NCBI RefSeq assembly: GCF_023914155.1
Contig: NZ_JAMWYS010000006.1
Span: forward strand, 62,001 to 126,000
Source of the DNA: Solitalea agri
Lineage (GTDB): Bacteria; Bacteroidota; Bacteroidia; Sphingobacteriales; Sphingobacteriaceae
Direction: 5' to 3'
Length of the DNA stretch: 64,000 bases
Every line of letters starts with the position of its first letter. Position 1 is the first letter of the stretch. The position numbers and the translations under genes are program-made. Positions 47,271-55,689 of the stretch are shown one piece after another. Below the pieces are notes generated by a model. That model was not told the DNA's origin, did not search any database, and worked only from the letters and a program-made list of their open reading frames with translations.

Positions 47271-47927
47271 ATGAACCTCGAAAAAACTACCTTAGAGAAT
47301 TTGCGCCAGGAATATAGCGCAAAATCATTATCAGAGAATCAGGTTAATCCGAATCCGTTCACCCAATTCGACATTTGGTTTAACGAAGCAATGAATTCAG
47401 GCATTCTTGAGCCTAATGCACTTACGCTGGCAACAGCAACTCCTGAAGGGAAGCCTTCTTCAAGAGTAGTTTTATTAAAGGATTTTTCTGAAAATGGATT
47501 TACATTTTACACCAATTACAATAGTAGAAAAGGGCAAGAAATGGCGGATAATCCGTATGCCTGTATTTCATTCTTTTGGCTTGAACTTCAACGCCAAATA
47601 ATCATTGAAGGAAAAATCGAAAAAGTTTCTACCGAAGAATCAACACGATATTTTCAATCAAGACCTAAAGGCAGTCAATTGGGAGCTTGGACCTCACCTC
47701 AAAGTGAAATTATCAACGGACGTGAAGTTTTGGAAAATAGACTTGATGAACTTGAAAAACAATACGCTAATGAGAACGTATTGCCTAAACCGGATCATTG
47801 GGGTGGCTATTTATTAAAACCTACAAGCATTGAGTTTTGGCAAGGCCGTCCAAGTCGCTTGCATGATCGTATTCAATATGTTTTGGAAAACAATAACGAA
47901 TGGAAGATTCAACGCCTTGCGCCCTAA
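47271..47927 (+). CDS. pdxH: Pyridoxine/pyridoxamine 5'-phosphate oxidase
   Basis: A 218-residue FMN enzyme making pyridoxal 5'-phosphate. The family blocks are clear: NPFTQFDIWFNEAMNSG, EPNALTLATATPEGKPSSRVVLLKDF (FMN/phosphate binding), FYTNYNSRKGQEMADNPYACISFFW, SRPKGSQLGAWTSPQS, and C-terminal EFWQGRPSRLHDR with substrate-binding Arg and His. Length is normal. The same strand continues into nuoC 73 bp on, but a functional link is not evident. Confidence 0.95.
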   Translation: MNLEKTTLENLRQEYSAKSLSENQVNPNPFTQFDIWFNEAMNSGILEPNALTLATATPEGKPSSRVVLLKDFSENGFTFYTNYNSRKGQEMADNPYACISFFWLELQRQIIIEGKIEKVSTEESTRYFQSRPKGSQLGAWTSPQSEIINGREVLENRLDELEKQYANENVLPKPDHWGGYLLKPTSIEFWQGRPSRLHDRIQYVLENNNEWKIQRLAP

Positions 47928-48000
47928 TTTCAATAACTCAATCTTACTAATACCTACAAACTCTATGGTGAAACAGTAATTTATTTTATTTTTGAAGTGT

Positions 48001-48501
48001 ATGGACTTTACTGAAATAAAGCGGCTGTTAATAGAAAAGTTTGGCGAAGATGTTATTGTCAACGAACAAACCGAGGGTTTACAACCATCATTAACTATTC
48101 GACCTGAATTGATTGCTGATGTTTGTCTCGAATTAAGGGACAATGAAAAAACCTATTTCGACTTCTTATCTTGCCTTTCGGGTGTTGATTATGGGGTTGA
48201 ACAGCAAAAAATGGGGGTGGTTTATCATCTTGCCTCCATTCCTTATAAAAAACAGCTGACCCTTAAGGTTGAAAAAGAATTTGACAGAAGCTCCGATTCT
48301 TTACCTTCTTTTCCAACTGTGTCGAACGTTTGGCGAACCGCCGATTGGCATGAGCGTGAGGCATATGATCTTTTAGGGATTGATTTTGAAGGGCATCCTG
48401 ACCTGCGCCGTATTCTTCTACCCGACGACTGGGAAGGTCATCCATTAAGAAAAGATTATAAAACAGCTGCTGAATATAAAGGAATCAAGATTGATTATTA
48501 A
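48001..48501 (+). CDS. nuoC: NADH-quinone oxidoreductase subunit C
   Basis: A 166-residue subunit of the peripheral arm of complex I (30-kDa subunit). The ATG at 48001 is used; a TTG at 47992 would add three residues. The subunit signature is present near the C-terminus: WRTADWHEREAYDLLGIDFEGHPDLRRILLPDDWEGHPLRKDY. It precedes nuoD by 30 bp. The rest of the nuo operon (A, B, E-N) is not in the neighbourhood, which is unusual. Confidence 0.93.
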   Translation: MDFTEIKRLLIEKFGEDVIVNEQTEGLQPSLTIRPELIADVCLELRDNEKTYFDFLSCLSGVDYGVEQQKMGVVYHLASIPYKKQLTLKVEKEFDRSSDSLPSFPTVSNVWRTADWHEREAYDLLGIDFEGHPDLRRILLPDDWEGHPLRKDYKTAAEYKGIKIDY

Positions 48502-48531
48502 AAAATCAATTAACCCTCAAATTAATTAAAA

Positions 48532-49713
48532 TTGACAACTGCACTCGAAAAATATTACCATAAAATAAATAACCTGAAATCAGAAGAAATGATTCTGAAC
48601 ATGGGGCCCCAGCATCCATCAACGCATGGGGTTTTACGTTTAGAGTTAATCACTGACGGAGAAATTGTTGTTGAAGTAATACCCCATTTAGGTTACCTGC
48701 ATCGTTGCTTTGAAAAGCATTGCGAGTCCCTCACCTATCCGCAAATTATTCCGTACACCGACCGTATGGATTATCTGGCTTCAATGAATAATAATCATGC
48801 CTTCGTAATGGGTGTTGAACGCATGCTTGGCATTGATAAGGATATCCCTCGCCGGGTTGAATATATCAGGGTACTGGTCTGTGAACTTAACCGCATAGCA
48901 TCTCACCTGATTGCAATTGGCACTTACGGAATTGACATTGGAGCCTTTACTCCTTTTTTGTGGTGCTTCCGTGATCGCGAGCACATTATGAATCTATTGG
49001 AGTGGGCATCTGGCGCTCGTATGCTTTACAATTATTTGTGGGTGGGTGGATTATTTTATGATTTGCCCGTGGGCTTTGAAGAACGCTGCAAAGAGTTTAT
49101 CGATTATTTTAAGCCTAAAATGGTTGAGTTGAATGAACTTTTAACACATAATAAAATATTTATCGACCGCACTGCCAATGTGGGAGTTTTACCACTTGAT
49201 GTAGCGATCAATTATGGTGTTTCCGGACCAATGCTTCGGGGATCAGGTTTGAAATATGATCTTCGCCGGATAGATGAATATTCAGTCTATCCTGAAATTG
49301 AATTTGATATTCCCATTGGTAAAGGTGAAATGGGTAGCGTGGGCGACTGCTGGGATCGATACAAAGTTCGAGTTGATGAAGTTGAACAATCGGTAAAAAT
49401 AATTGAGCAATGCCTTGAGCGATTAACCAAAGAACTTAAACGTGATAAAGAGTTTGACCCTCGCGCTAAATTACCTCGCAAATGCACACCAAAGGCCCAA
49501 GATTTTTATGTTAGGGCCGAAAACCCCAAAGGTGAATTAGGATTCTATTTTATTGCCGATGGGAAAAGGGAAATTCCTTTCAGGGTAAAATCAAGAGGAC
49601 CAAGCTTTAATAATTTATCAGTTTTACCTGAAATAGCTAAAGGATGTATGATTGCCGACTTAATTGCCATTTTAGGGTCAACTGATATCGTTTTAGGTGA
49701 AGTTGACAGATAA
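48532..49713 (+). CDS. nuoD: NADH-quinone oxidoreductase subunit D
   Basis: A 393-residue 49-kDa-type subunit of complex I that helps form the quinone-binding site. The N-terminal [46 protein letters not shown] and C-terminal [24 protein letters not shown] are canonical. The start codon is TTG at 48532; the next ATG (residue 20) would remove the conserved approach to [10 protein letters not shown]. It follows nuoC directly, and the next gene is an aldehyde dehydrogenase rather than nuoE. Confidence 0.95.
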   Translation: MTTALEKYYHKINNLKSEEMILNMGPQHPSTHGVLRLELITDGEIVVEVIPHLGYLHRCFEKHCESLTYPQIIPYTDRMDYLASMNNNHAFVMGVERMLGIDKDIPRRVEYIRVLVCELNRIASHLIAIGTYGIDIGAFTPFLWCFRDREHIMNLLEWASGARMLYNYLWVGGLFYDLPVGFEERCKEFIDYFKPKMVELNELLTHNKIFIDRTANVGVLPLDVAINYGVSGPMLRGSGLKYDLRRIDEYSVYPEIEFDIPIGKGEMGSVGDCWDRYKVRVDEVEQSVKIIEQCLERLTKELKRDKEFDPRAKLPRKCTPKAQDFYVRAENPKGELGFYFIADGKREIPFRVKSRGPSFNNLSVLPEIAKGCMIADLIAILGSTDIVLGEVDR

Positions 49714-49796
49714 ATTTAGATTTTAAGATGATGATTTTAGATTCCACAAATTAGGCTAATGTCATTCCCTTCAATCTAACTTCTAACTAAATTTCT

Positions 49797-51158
49797 ATGC
49801 AATCGATAAATCCTTTGAACGGTGAGATAATTCGAAATTATACCAACCATACCATCGAAGAAGTGACTAATAAAGTTGAGGCTGCACATTTGGCGTTTCA
49901 ACAATGGAGAATCACATCTTTCGAAAATAGATCGAAATTATTAGTCCAACTTGCCAATGTTTTAAGAAAAAGAAAAGACGAGTTAGCTGTTTTAATGGCA
50001 AACGAAATGGGTAAGCCTGTAGCACAGGGAATTGCGGAGGTAGAAAAATGTGCTAGTTGCTGTGAGTATTATGCAGAAAATGGGCCCGATTTCTTAAATG
50101 ATCAATTAATAAAAACGGAAGCTCAAAAAAGCTATGTGAGCTTTCAGCCAATTGGAGTTGTACTGGCTATAATGCCCTGGAATTTTCCATTTTGGCAGGT
50201 TTTCAGATTTCTTTGCCCTGCATTCATGGCAGGCAATACGGCTGTATTAAAACATGCTTCCAACGTTCCAGGCTGTGCATTGGTTATTGAAGAACTGATT
50301 AACGAAGCCGGATTCCCCAATGATATTTTTCATACCCTCCTGATCGACTCAAAAGAAGTTGATAAAGTAATCGAGCATCCTTTCATAAGTGCTGTTACCT
50401 TAACCGGAAGTACTGAAGCAGGAAAAAAGGTGGCTGCAAAGGCAGGAAGTTTGATCAAGAAAACAGTTTTAGAATTAGGCGGAAGTGATGCTTACCTGGT
50501 TTTAAAAGATGCCGATGTAAAGAAAGCCGCCGAAACTTGCGTTACTAGCCGATTAATTAACAGCGGACAAAGCTGTATTGCGGCAAAACGTTTTATTGTT
50601 GTAAAAGAAATCGCTGAGGAGTTTATCGGCCATTTTAAATCGATAATGGAACATAAAAAAATAGGTAATCCATTAGAGAATGGGATTGATATTGGACCAT
50701 TAGCTCGAATAGATTTAAGAGACCAATTACATCAACAAGTTCAAAAAGCTATTGCAAACGGGGCTAAATGTATTTTAGGAGGTGAAATACCTAAAATGGA
50801 TGGTGCGTTTTATACTCCAACTATTCTAACAGAAATTACTGCTGAAAATCCGGCTTTTTATGAAGAGTTTTTTGGACCAGTTGCCCAAATTTATGTAGTG
50901 AACGATGAGGATGAAGCTATTAAAATTGCCAATAGTACATCATTTGGCTTAGGAGGCGCTGTTTTCTCACAAGATAGTAAACGCGCTGAGCATATAGCAA
51001 ACAATGAACTTGAGGCTGGATCGTGTTTTGTAAACGCCTTTGTAAAATCCGATCCTCGCTTGCCTTTCGGAGGAATAAAAGAATCGGGATATGGCAGAGA
51101 ACTAGGCTTATTTGGAATTCATGAATTTGTCAACATTAAAACGGTTTATATCTCCTAA
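49797..51158 (+). CDS. NAD(P)-dependent aldehyde dehydrogenase, succinate-semialdehyde dehydrogenase-like
   Basis: A 453-residue ALDH-superfamily enzyme. Catalytic blocks are MPWNFPFWQV, LTGSTEAGKKVA (cofactor loop), VLELGGSDAYLVL with the general-base Glu, and NSGQSCIAAKR with the nucleophilic Cys. The C-terminus has LPFGGIKESGYGRELG. Its compact length and the GQSCIAAKR block match the SSADH (Sad/YneI-type) branch, so oxidation of succinate semialdehyde to succinate is likely. It is followed by a strong terminator and converges with the protease/sigma pair. Confidence 0.9.
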   Translation: MQSINPLNGEIIRNYTNHTIEEVTNKVEAAHLAFQQWRITSFENRSKLLVQLANVLRKRKDELAVLMANEMGKPVAQGIAEVEKCASCCEYYAENGPDFLNDQLIKTEAQKSYVSFQPIGVVLAIMPWNFPFWQVFRFLCPAFMAGNTAVLKHASNVPGCALVIEELINEAGFPNDIFHTLLIDSKEVDKVIEHPFISAVTLTGSTEAGKKVAAKAGSLIKKTVLELGGSDAYLVLKDADVKKAAETCVTSRLINSGQSCIAAKRFIVVKEIAEEFIGHFKSIMEHKKIGNPLENGIDIGPLARIDLRDQLHQQVQKAIANGAKCILGGEIPKMDGAFYTPTILTEITAENPAFYEEFFGPVAQIYVVNDEDEAIKIANSTSFGLGGAVFSQDSKRAEHIANNELEAGSCFVNAFVKSDPRLPFGGIKESGYGRELGLFGIHEFVNIKTVYIS

Positions 51159-51186
51159 CCATCTGTTTTAATGACCAGATAAAACA

Positions 51187-51215
51187 AAAAGGCCAGTTAA
51201 ATTAACTGGTCTTTT
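51187..51215 (+). terminator. Terminator after the aldehyde dehydrogenase gene
   Basis: A 14-bp stem (51187-51200 with 51202-51215) with its single wobble a G-U pair on the plus strand; the right arm ends in TTTT. Confidence 0.85.
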
Positions 51216-51258
51216 GCACTCAAAAATAGGTATACGAATTTCTTCTATATAAAATCTT

Positions 51259-52353
51259 TTAATTGTAAACTTTAACCATGTATACGTAATCTTGCAACTT
51301 CTTAATCTGCTGAGTACGTGATAAACCTGAAAGTGCATTCTTCTTATTTACAGTAATTTTGCTCTTCAATGAGTCTTGAGGTATTGAATTGATAAACTTC
51401 AGAATGCTTTGTGAACGCACAGCAAATGTAGCTCCTTCTGTAAGCGTTTGTTTTCCACTGATCACCCCTACCACATTTCCTTTACTATCCACTAATGGAC
51501 CTCCGCTGTTACCCGGATTGGCAGGAATTGAAACCTGGTAAGCAATTGTATCGCCTCCAAAACCGGTTGCTGAACTCAAATAACCTTTCCCATATACCAT
51601 TTCATCACGAGGGAAACCTAATGTAAACACTTCTTCCCCTAAATCAGATTTTGACTTTTTAAAGGTATAAGGTAAGGAACCGAATGAATTAAAGGCAGGG
51701 TCTTCAATTTTAAGAACCGCCAAATCATAGGCCGGATCACTATAAACCGTTTTCACTTTGAAAGCATCACCTTTTTCGTTTTGGATATAAATTGAATCAG
51801 CACCATTAATAACGTGGTAATTGGTAATCAAAAATCCGTCGCTGCTTAGTACAAAGCTAGTTCCACCAAAAGTACCCGGAGCTGCAGGCATTCTCGTATG
51901 AGATTTATTGCTATTAATATTGCGAATCAATGCGTTTTGAGAACGTTTGATCGATTCCATATCACGACGTAATGCGCTGTAAGTTGAATTTTGTTTACCC
52001 GGATTAGTAATAAATAAGGTACCAAACACCGTTAAAATAGCAACGGAAGCTGCCACTGCAATGTTTGCCTTATATTTTCTGAACAATTGAATGATCTTTA
52101 CTTCTTCAGGCTTAACAGCATTTTTAATCTCTGCAACATTAAGCTCCGAATGAAACTCATTAAGCTGTGCCTTTAGCTTTCTGCGATTGGCTACCGCTGT
52201 GAGTTTATTCATAAATTGTTCCTGCTCCACCACTTTATGGTCTAAGTCAGCATCCTCTTCACGTAACGAATCGAATTGCTTACGTTCAGCAACTGTCATC
52301 TCCCCTTTCAGGTAGCGTTCAATTTCGTTAGCTAAGTTAAGATCTCCGTACAT
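51259..52353 (-). CDS. Anti-sigma-like protein fused to a trypsin-like serine protease
   Basis: A 364-residue protein in three parts. Residues 1-90 are a charged, helical cytoplasmic region resembling Bacteroidota anti-sigma N-termini (NEIERYLKGEMTVAERKQFD). A single membrane helix covers about 97-116. From about 155 on there is an S1C (HtrA/DegS-like) protease domain with the triad His180 (ITNYHVI), Asp210 (AYDLAVL) and Ser283 (NPGNSGGPL). No PDZ domain is visible. Its start overlaps the sigma-factor gene by 17 bp. The arrangement suggests that an envelope protease activity and sigma-factor control are joined in one membrane protein. The anti-sigma role is inferred from position and N-terminal look. 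Confidence 0.82.
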   Translation of the reverse strand: MYGDLNLANEIERYLKGEMTVAERKQFDSLREEDADLDHKVVEQEQFMNKLTAVANRRKLKAQLNEFHSELNVAEIKNAVKPEEVKIIQLFRKYKANIAVAASVAILTVFGTLFITNPGKQNSTYSALRRDMESIKRSQNALIRNINSNKSHTRMPAAPGTFGGTSFVLSSDGFLITNYHVINGADSIYIQNEKGDAFKVKTVYSDPAYDLAVLKIEDPAFNSFGSLPYTFKKSKSDLGEEVFTLGFPRDEMVYGKGYLSSATGFGGDTIAYQVSIPANPGNSGGPLVDSKGNVVGVISGKQTLTEGATFAVRSQSILKFINSIPQDSLKSKITVNKKNALSGLSRTQQIKKLQDYVYMVKVYN

Positions 52354-52930
52354 AAACTTCCTCTGTTTTACTATTAGATTGAAAAAAGATCTTCTTCAAT
52401 CGCATTAAACACTTATACTTTTGGTTTTTTGCGTTTTCGGCATTCGTGTAACCAAACTTTTCAGCTATGTCCTGCATCGATTGATTATGGAGATAATAAT
52501 CTTCAATAATCGTTTTACAAGGTTCGCCAAGCTTAGAAAGTGCCCCTTCCATTAAGTTCAGTTGGGCATCTTTTTCTTCATGGCGCTCAAGATCTTCTTC
52601 GATCGGAAGGAATTCTTGAAAATCGGTCACACTACCTGCGCTGCGGCTCATCAGTTTTAAACGTTTAAGCCATAAACGCCTGCACACTGAGTAAATAAAT
52701 GTTTTTAATTTACTATTAAGCTCAAAAGAACCTGCTTTAATTTTATCATACAAAACGATGATCGCTTCCTGATAAATATCTTTTGCATCATCTTCATCGC
52801 CATTATTATTTAATACGAACTGTAAGATTGAAGGAAAATGCTGTTTGTAAAGTTGTCGCAACGCATCTTCTGAATCATTCAGTATCCCTGCAATTAGCTC
52901 GCTATCCGATGAATATGAATCCTTTATCAC
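52337..52930 (-). CDS. ECF-type RNA polymerase sigma factor
   Basis: A 197-residue sigma-70-family factor with region 2 (about 25-95: LYKQHFPSILQFVLNNNGDEDDAKDIYQEAIIVLYDKI, KLKTFIYSVCRRLWLKRL) and region 4 (about 125-185: LSKLGEPCKTIIEDYYLHNQSMQDIAEKFGY and NQKYKCLMRLKK). It lacks regions 1 and 3, as expected. It is translationally coupled to the anti-sigma/protease fusion. A pair of inverted GGTAACCCA elements lies in its upstream region, shared with the divergent small lipoprotein gene. Confidence 0.92.
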   Translation of the reverse strand: MIKDSYSSDSELIAGILNDSEDALRQLYKQHFPSILQFVLNNNGDEDDAKDIYQEAIIVLYDKIKAGSFELNSKLKTFIYSVCRRLWLKRLKLMSRSAGSVTDFQEFLPIEEDLERHEEKDAQLNLMEGALSKLGEPCKTIIEDYYLHNQSMQDIAEKFGYTNAENAKNQKYKCLMRLKKIFFQSNSKTEEVYVRRS

Positions 52931-52963
52931 TCTGTGCTATGGTTAATACGTTTAATTGGAAAT

Positions 52964-53022
52964 GGTAACCCAATATTAGGAAAAAAAATATTTTAAAAAA
53001 TTTTTCATTTCGATGGGTTACC
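52964..53022. promoter_or_regulatory. Inverted GGTAACCCA/TGGGTTACC pair between sigma operon and lipoprotein gene
   Basis: GGTAACCCA (52964-52972) and its exact reverse complement (53014-53022) flank a 41-bp, nearly pure A/T core. Arms of 9 bp pointing at two divergent genes could be -35-like elements recognised by the ECF factor for divergent autoregulated promoters, or a transcription-factor site pair. Seen directly; the role is inferred. Confidence 0.5.
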
Positions 53023-53081
53023 TTTTAGAACTAGGGGTATTAAGAGCAAATTGAATCTTAAAAATTTTAAACTAAAACAAA

Positions 53082-53285
53082 ATGAAAAAAGTATTTGCTT
53101 TAATGTTAGCTGCTGGTGTATTTGCAGTTGTTGCTTGTGGTGAAGGTAAAAAAGCTGAAGGTTCTGCTGATTCAGCTCAAGTTGATTCAGCTGCTGCTGT
53201 AGTTGATTCAGCTGCTGCTAAAGTTGACTCAGCTGCTGCTGTAGTTGATTCAGCTGCTGCTAAAGTTGATTCATTGAAAAAGTAA
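53082..53285 (+). CDS. Small repeat-containing lipoprotein
   Basis: A 67-residue protein with a lipoprotein signal (VVACGEG, Cys19). The mature part is almost entirely heptad-like repeats of VDSAAA(K/V), four in a row, after an Ala/Asp/Ser start; the DNA repeats are 21 bp. An alternating charged/Ala pattern predicts a long helix or coiled coil, reminiscent of Lpp-like or envelope-spacer lipoproteins. It is divergent from the ECF sigma gene and may be its target. There is no family I can name. A good terminator follows. Confidence 0.8.
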   Translation: MKKVFALMLAAGVFAVVACGEGKKAEGSADSAQVDSAAAVVDSAAAKVDSAAAVVDSAAAKVDSLKK

Positions 53286-53307
53286 TTAATTCTTACTTAA
53301 TTAGATT

Positions 53308-53339
53308 GGCCGTCTCGTTTTTAACAGGACGGCCTTTTT
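53308..53339 (+). terminator. Terminator of the small lipoprotein gene
   Basis: A perfect 7-bp GC-rich stem (53308-53314 with 53328-53334) followed by TTTTTA, 22 bp after the stop. Confidence 0.82.
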
Positions 53340-53380
53340 ATTTGCTACCTGCCCTGCCTGTTACTTCTAGTTTTATTGGA

Positions 53381-53536
53381 TCAATCTAAAACTTCTTTTG
53401 AAAACCATTCAATAATGCCGTTCACATCATTAGTCCCGCTTTCCATTCCAAGTCCTTGCGCCTAAAATAAGAACATATCATTACGTCCTCCCAATAGCCG
53501 GGATACACCTGAATTTGCAATCTTTCTGTTTTCCAT
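53381..53536 (-). pseudogene. Short open frame interrupted by an in-frame amber codon
   Basis: From an ATG at 53536 the minus strand reads 24 protein-like codons (ending NDMFLF), a TAG at 53462-53464, and in the same frame 26 further codons (AQGLGMESG ... IIEWFSKEVLD) to a TGA at 53381. Both halves look coding and the frame is kept. A small decayed gene, or two micro-ORFs, are possible. The family is not recognised. Confidence 0.3.
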
Positions 53537-53570
53537 ATTTTTATACTAAATTTTTTAGTATTTTTATTGA

Positions 53571-54635
53571 ATGGAAAATGATTATTTCAAAGGAAGAGGT
53601 GCTCAGCTAAACACTAAAAACCCCTACTTAAAACTCGAATACGTTACTGAACACATTGAAGGACTTGATGAACCTTTGTTGGAGAATTCGGCTACGCAGT
53701 TATTCAAAGAATCTGCTAAAAAAATTGTCAACAAAGTTGAAAGTCCGGATTTGCCTTTAATGTATTCACTCAATCCTTACCAGGGTTGTGAACATGGCTG
53801 TATTTATTGCTATGCCCGCAATGCACATCAATACTGGGGGTTTAGCGCTGGACTGGATTTTGAGCGAAAAATAATTGTAAAACATAATGCAGCGGCATTA
53901 CTCGAAAAGAATTTTCAGCATAAGAGCTGGGAGCCTAACCCAATCCTGCTTTCAGGCAATACCGATTGTTATCAACCGATTGAACGAAAACTGAAAATCA
54001 CCCAATCGCTGTTAAAGGTCTTTTTAAAATACCGAAACCCGGTTAGCATTATTACCAAAAACAATTTGATCTTGCGTGATTTAGATTTGCTTGAAGAACT
54101 CAACGCATTAGACCTTGTGCACGTTAATATTTCGATCACTTCATTAAATGAGTCATTACGCCAAACCTTAGAACCTCGTACCGTTACCGCAAAAGGAAGA
54201 TTACAGGTAATTGAAAAACTAGCGGAGAAAAATATTCCGGTTAGAGTTATGGCTGCTCCAATCATTCCTGGCTTAAACAGTGAAGAATTACCGGAAATTA
54301 TTAAAGCCGCAGCAGACGCTGGCGCAAGTGATGCAGGCTTTACCATTGTCAGGCTAAATGGCGCTATTGGCGACTTGTTTACCGATTGGATCACTAAAAA
54401 CTACCCAGATAGAGCAGATAAAGTATTAAATCAAATAAAAGAATGTCATGGAGGAAGTTTGAATGATAGCCGATTTGGAGTAAGAATGGCTGGAGAGGGA
54501 AAAATTGCCGAGTCAATAAAAAAACTATTCAGTCTTTCAGTAAAGAAATATATGGGCGGCAGAACAATGCGTCCGTATAATACCACCCATTTTATCAATA
54601 ACTATAATCGCGATGAACAACTGTCTTTATTTTAA
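53571..54635 (+). CDS. PA0069-family radical SAM protein (SplB-related)
   Basis: A 354-residue radical SAM enzyme. The [4Fe-4S] motif is Cys73-x3-Cys77-x2-Cys80 in GCEHGCIYCYARN, preceded by the family block YSLNPYQG. LLSGNTDCYQPIERKL and RVMAAPIIPGLN follow in the partial TIM barrel. Proteins of this type are annotated as PA0069 family or Rv2578c-like and are related to spore photoproduct lyase; the reaction is unknown, with DNA repair often suggested. It is a single-gene unit. Confidence 0.9.
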   Translation: MENDYFKGRGAQLNTKNPYLKLEYVTEHIEGLDEPLLENSATQLFKESAKKIVNKVESPDLPLMYSLNPYQGCEHGCIYCYARNAHQYWGFSAGLDFERKIIVKHNAAALLEKNFQHKSWEPNPILLSGNTDCYQPIERKLKITQSLLKVFLKYRNPVSIITKNNLILRDLDLLEELNALDLVHVNISITSLNESLRQTLEPRTVTAKGRLQVIEKLAEKNIPVRVMAAPIIPGLNSEELPEIIKAAADAGASDAGFTIVRLNGAIGDLFTDWITKNYPDRADKVLNQIKECHGGSLNDSRFGVRMAGEGKIAESIKKLFSLSVKKYMGGRTMRPYNTTHFINNYNRDEQLSLF

Positions 54636-54647
54636 AAGAACTAGTTT

Positions 54648-55112
54648 CTAATCATAATCCACCAGTTGATGTAAGTGGTGCTCTAAATGAGTTACATAGT
54701 CGGTGCAAAAGAACTCTAAGGAATATACCTGTTCATTAGCCGTCTTACATTCGCGTTTTAGATCATCTTCCGAAAGAAAACTCATTAAAAACGCAAGGTG
54801 CTTATTATAGTTTACCCAAAACTGAATTAATTGTTTTGGGTCCATTTCGTTATAATGACTTAGTTCATTCCATTTGTTTTGATCGTAAAAGATCGTTGGA
54901 ACATCTTCGTATCTCGCCCTGACAAAGCGGTGATGATTATTGGCCGCACTGTCAATTAAATGGCCCAACAATTCTTTCTTACTCCATTTTGCCGGGTTAG
55001 ATTTAATTGCAAAATCTTCAGCAGAAATTTTCTGCAGTCGATCAGGAATAATATCACATAAATAAAGTAAACGGGTTATAGATTGTGTAATAATTGTCTG
55101 TTTAAAATTTAT
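54648..55112 (-). CDS. DinB-family protein without a canonical start codon
   Basis: The full DinB-like domain (about 150 residues) reads through in one frame: an N-terminal helix (TIITQSITRLLYLCDIIP), then KWSKKELLGHLIDSAANNHHRF and the C-terminal LEHHLHQL, with His residues suited to the family's metal site. The family N-terminus lies between 54990 and 55110, but this stretch has no ATG, GTG or TTG in frame; the first usual starts are TTG codons in ELLGHL, or an ATG at 54971, both of which lose the first helix. The frame opens 16 bp inside the end of the preceding lipoprotein gene, so coupled initiation at ATA (55112), ATT or CTG, or a recent loss of the start codon, are the options. Confidence 0.65.
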   Translation of the reverse strand: MNFKQTIITQSITRLLYLCDIIPDRLQKISAEDFAIKSNPAKWSKKELLGHLIDSAANNHHRFVRARYEDVPTIFYDQNKWNELSHYNEMDPKQLIQFWVNYNKHLAFLMSFLSEDDLKRECKTANEQVYSLEFFCTDYVTHLEHHLHQLVDYD

Positions 55113-55564
55113 TCTATTAATAATCGGCTATCATTTGAAATGTCGGTTCTTTTATCGAAATGAAATTCCACATACTTGGCATCATCCTTCTCCCCTTTCA
55201 CAGCTACTTTAACCCTACCCATTTCTAAACTATCACTATCAAATGCCTTCGCGATTAAAAATCCGTTAAATTTTTCATTAAAAATAACATAAGCCGTTAA
55301 CACATTATCAGTACCCGATGTATCACCTGATATACTTGTTTTGCCAAAGGCGATTCCATTATTCTTTAATCGTTCACTAATTTCAATTTTTGGTTGAATG
55401 GATTTTTCAACCCCCGTCTTAACACCGCTGCTAAATTCACCGATAGCTTGCCCGGCCGCATCACCGGTTTTATTTATTTTCTCTTTGATCTTATCTGAAG
55501 AACAAGAAGTAACTATTAAAATTGAAGTGATAACTAATAAGTTCTGTATTACTACTTTTTTCAT
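55109..55564 (-). CDS. Hypothetical lipoprotein
   Basis: A 151-residue lipoprotein (VTSCSS, Cys21). After the signal comes a charged stretch (SDKIKEKINKTGDAAGQAIGEFSSGVKTGVEKSIQPKIEISERLK) of the sort seen in Bacteroidota membrane-anchored proteins, then a beta-rich domain (about 70-150). The family is not recognised. Its stop codon sits where the DinB frame begins, so the two are likely one transcription unit. Confidence 0.7.
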   Translation of the reverse strand: MKKVVIQNLLVITSILIVTSCSSDKIKEKINKTGDAAGQAIGEFSSGVKTGVEKSIQPKIEISERLKNNGIAFGKTSISGDTSGTDNVLTAYVIFNEKFNGFLIAKAFDSDSLEMGRVKVAVKGEKDDAKYVEFHFDKRTDISNDSRLLIE

Positions 55565-55689
55565 TTGGTATTATCAATTTATTTCAACGTAAAAATAATA
55601 TCATTGGTTGGTTTTCTTCCAAAGCCCCTCTTCAATATCTTCCCCGAATACTTAAAGCATCGAAATAAGCCTCTCTTTGATTTAATCTT

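Noticed and set aside
47814-48143. 109-codon minus-strand frame
   Set aside because: Antisense to the end of pdxH and the start of nuoC, both certain genes; no family features.
53972-54394. 140-codon minus-strand frame
   Set aside because: Antisense to the radical SAM gene; composition typical of a reverse-complement shadow.
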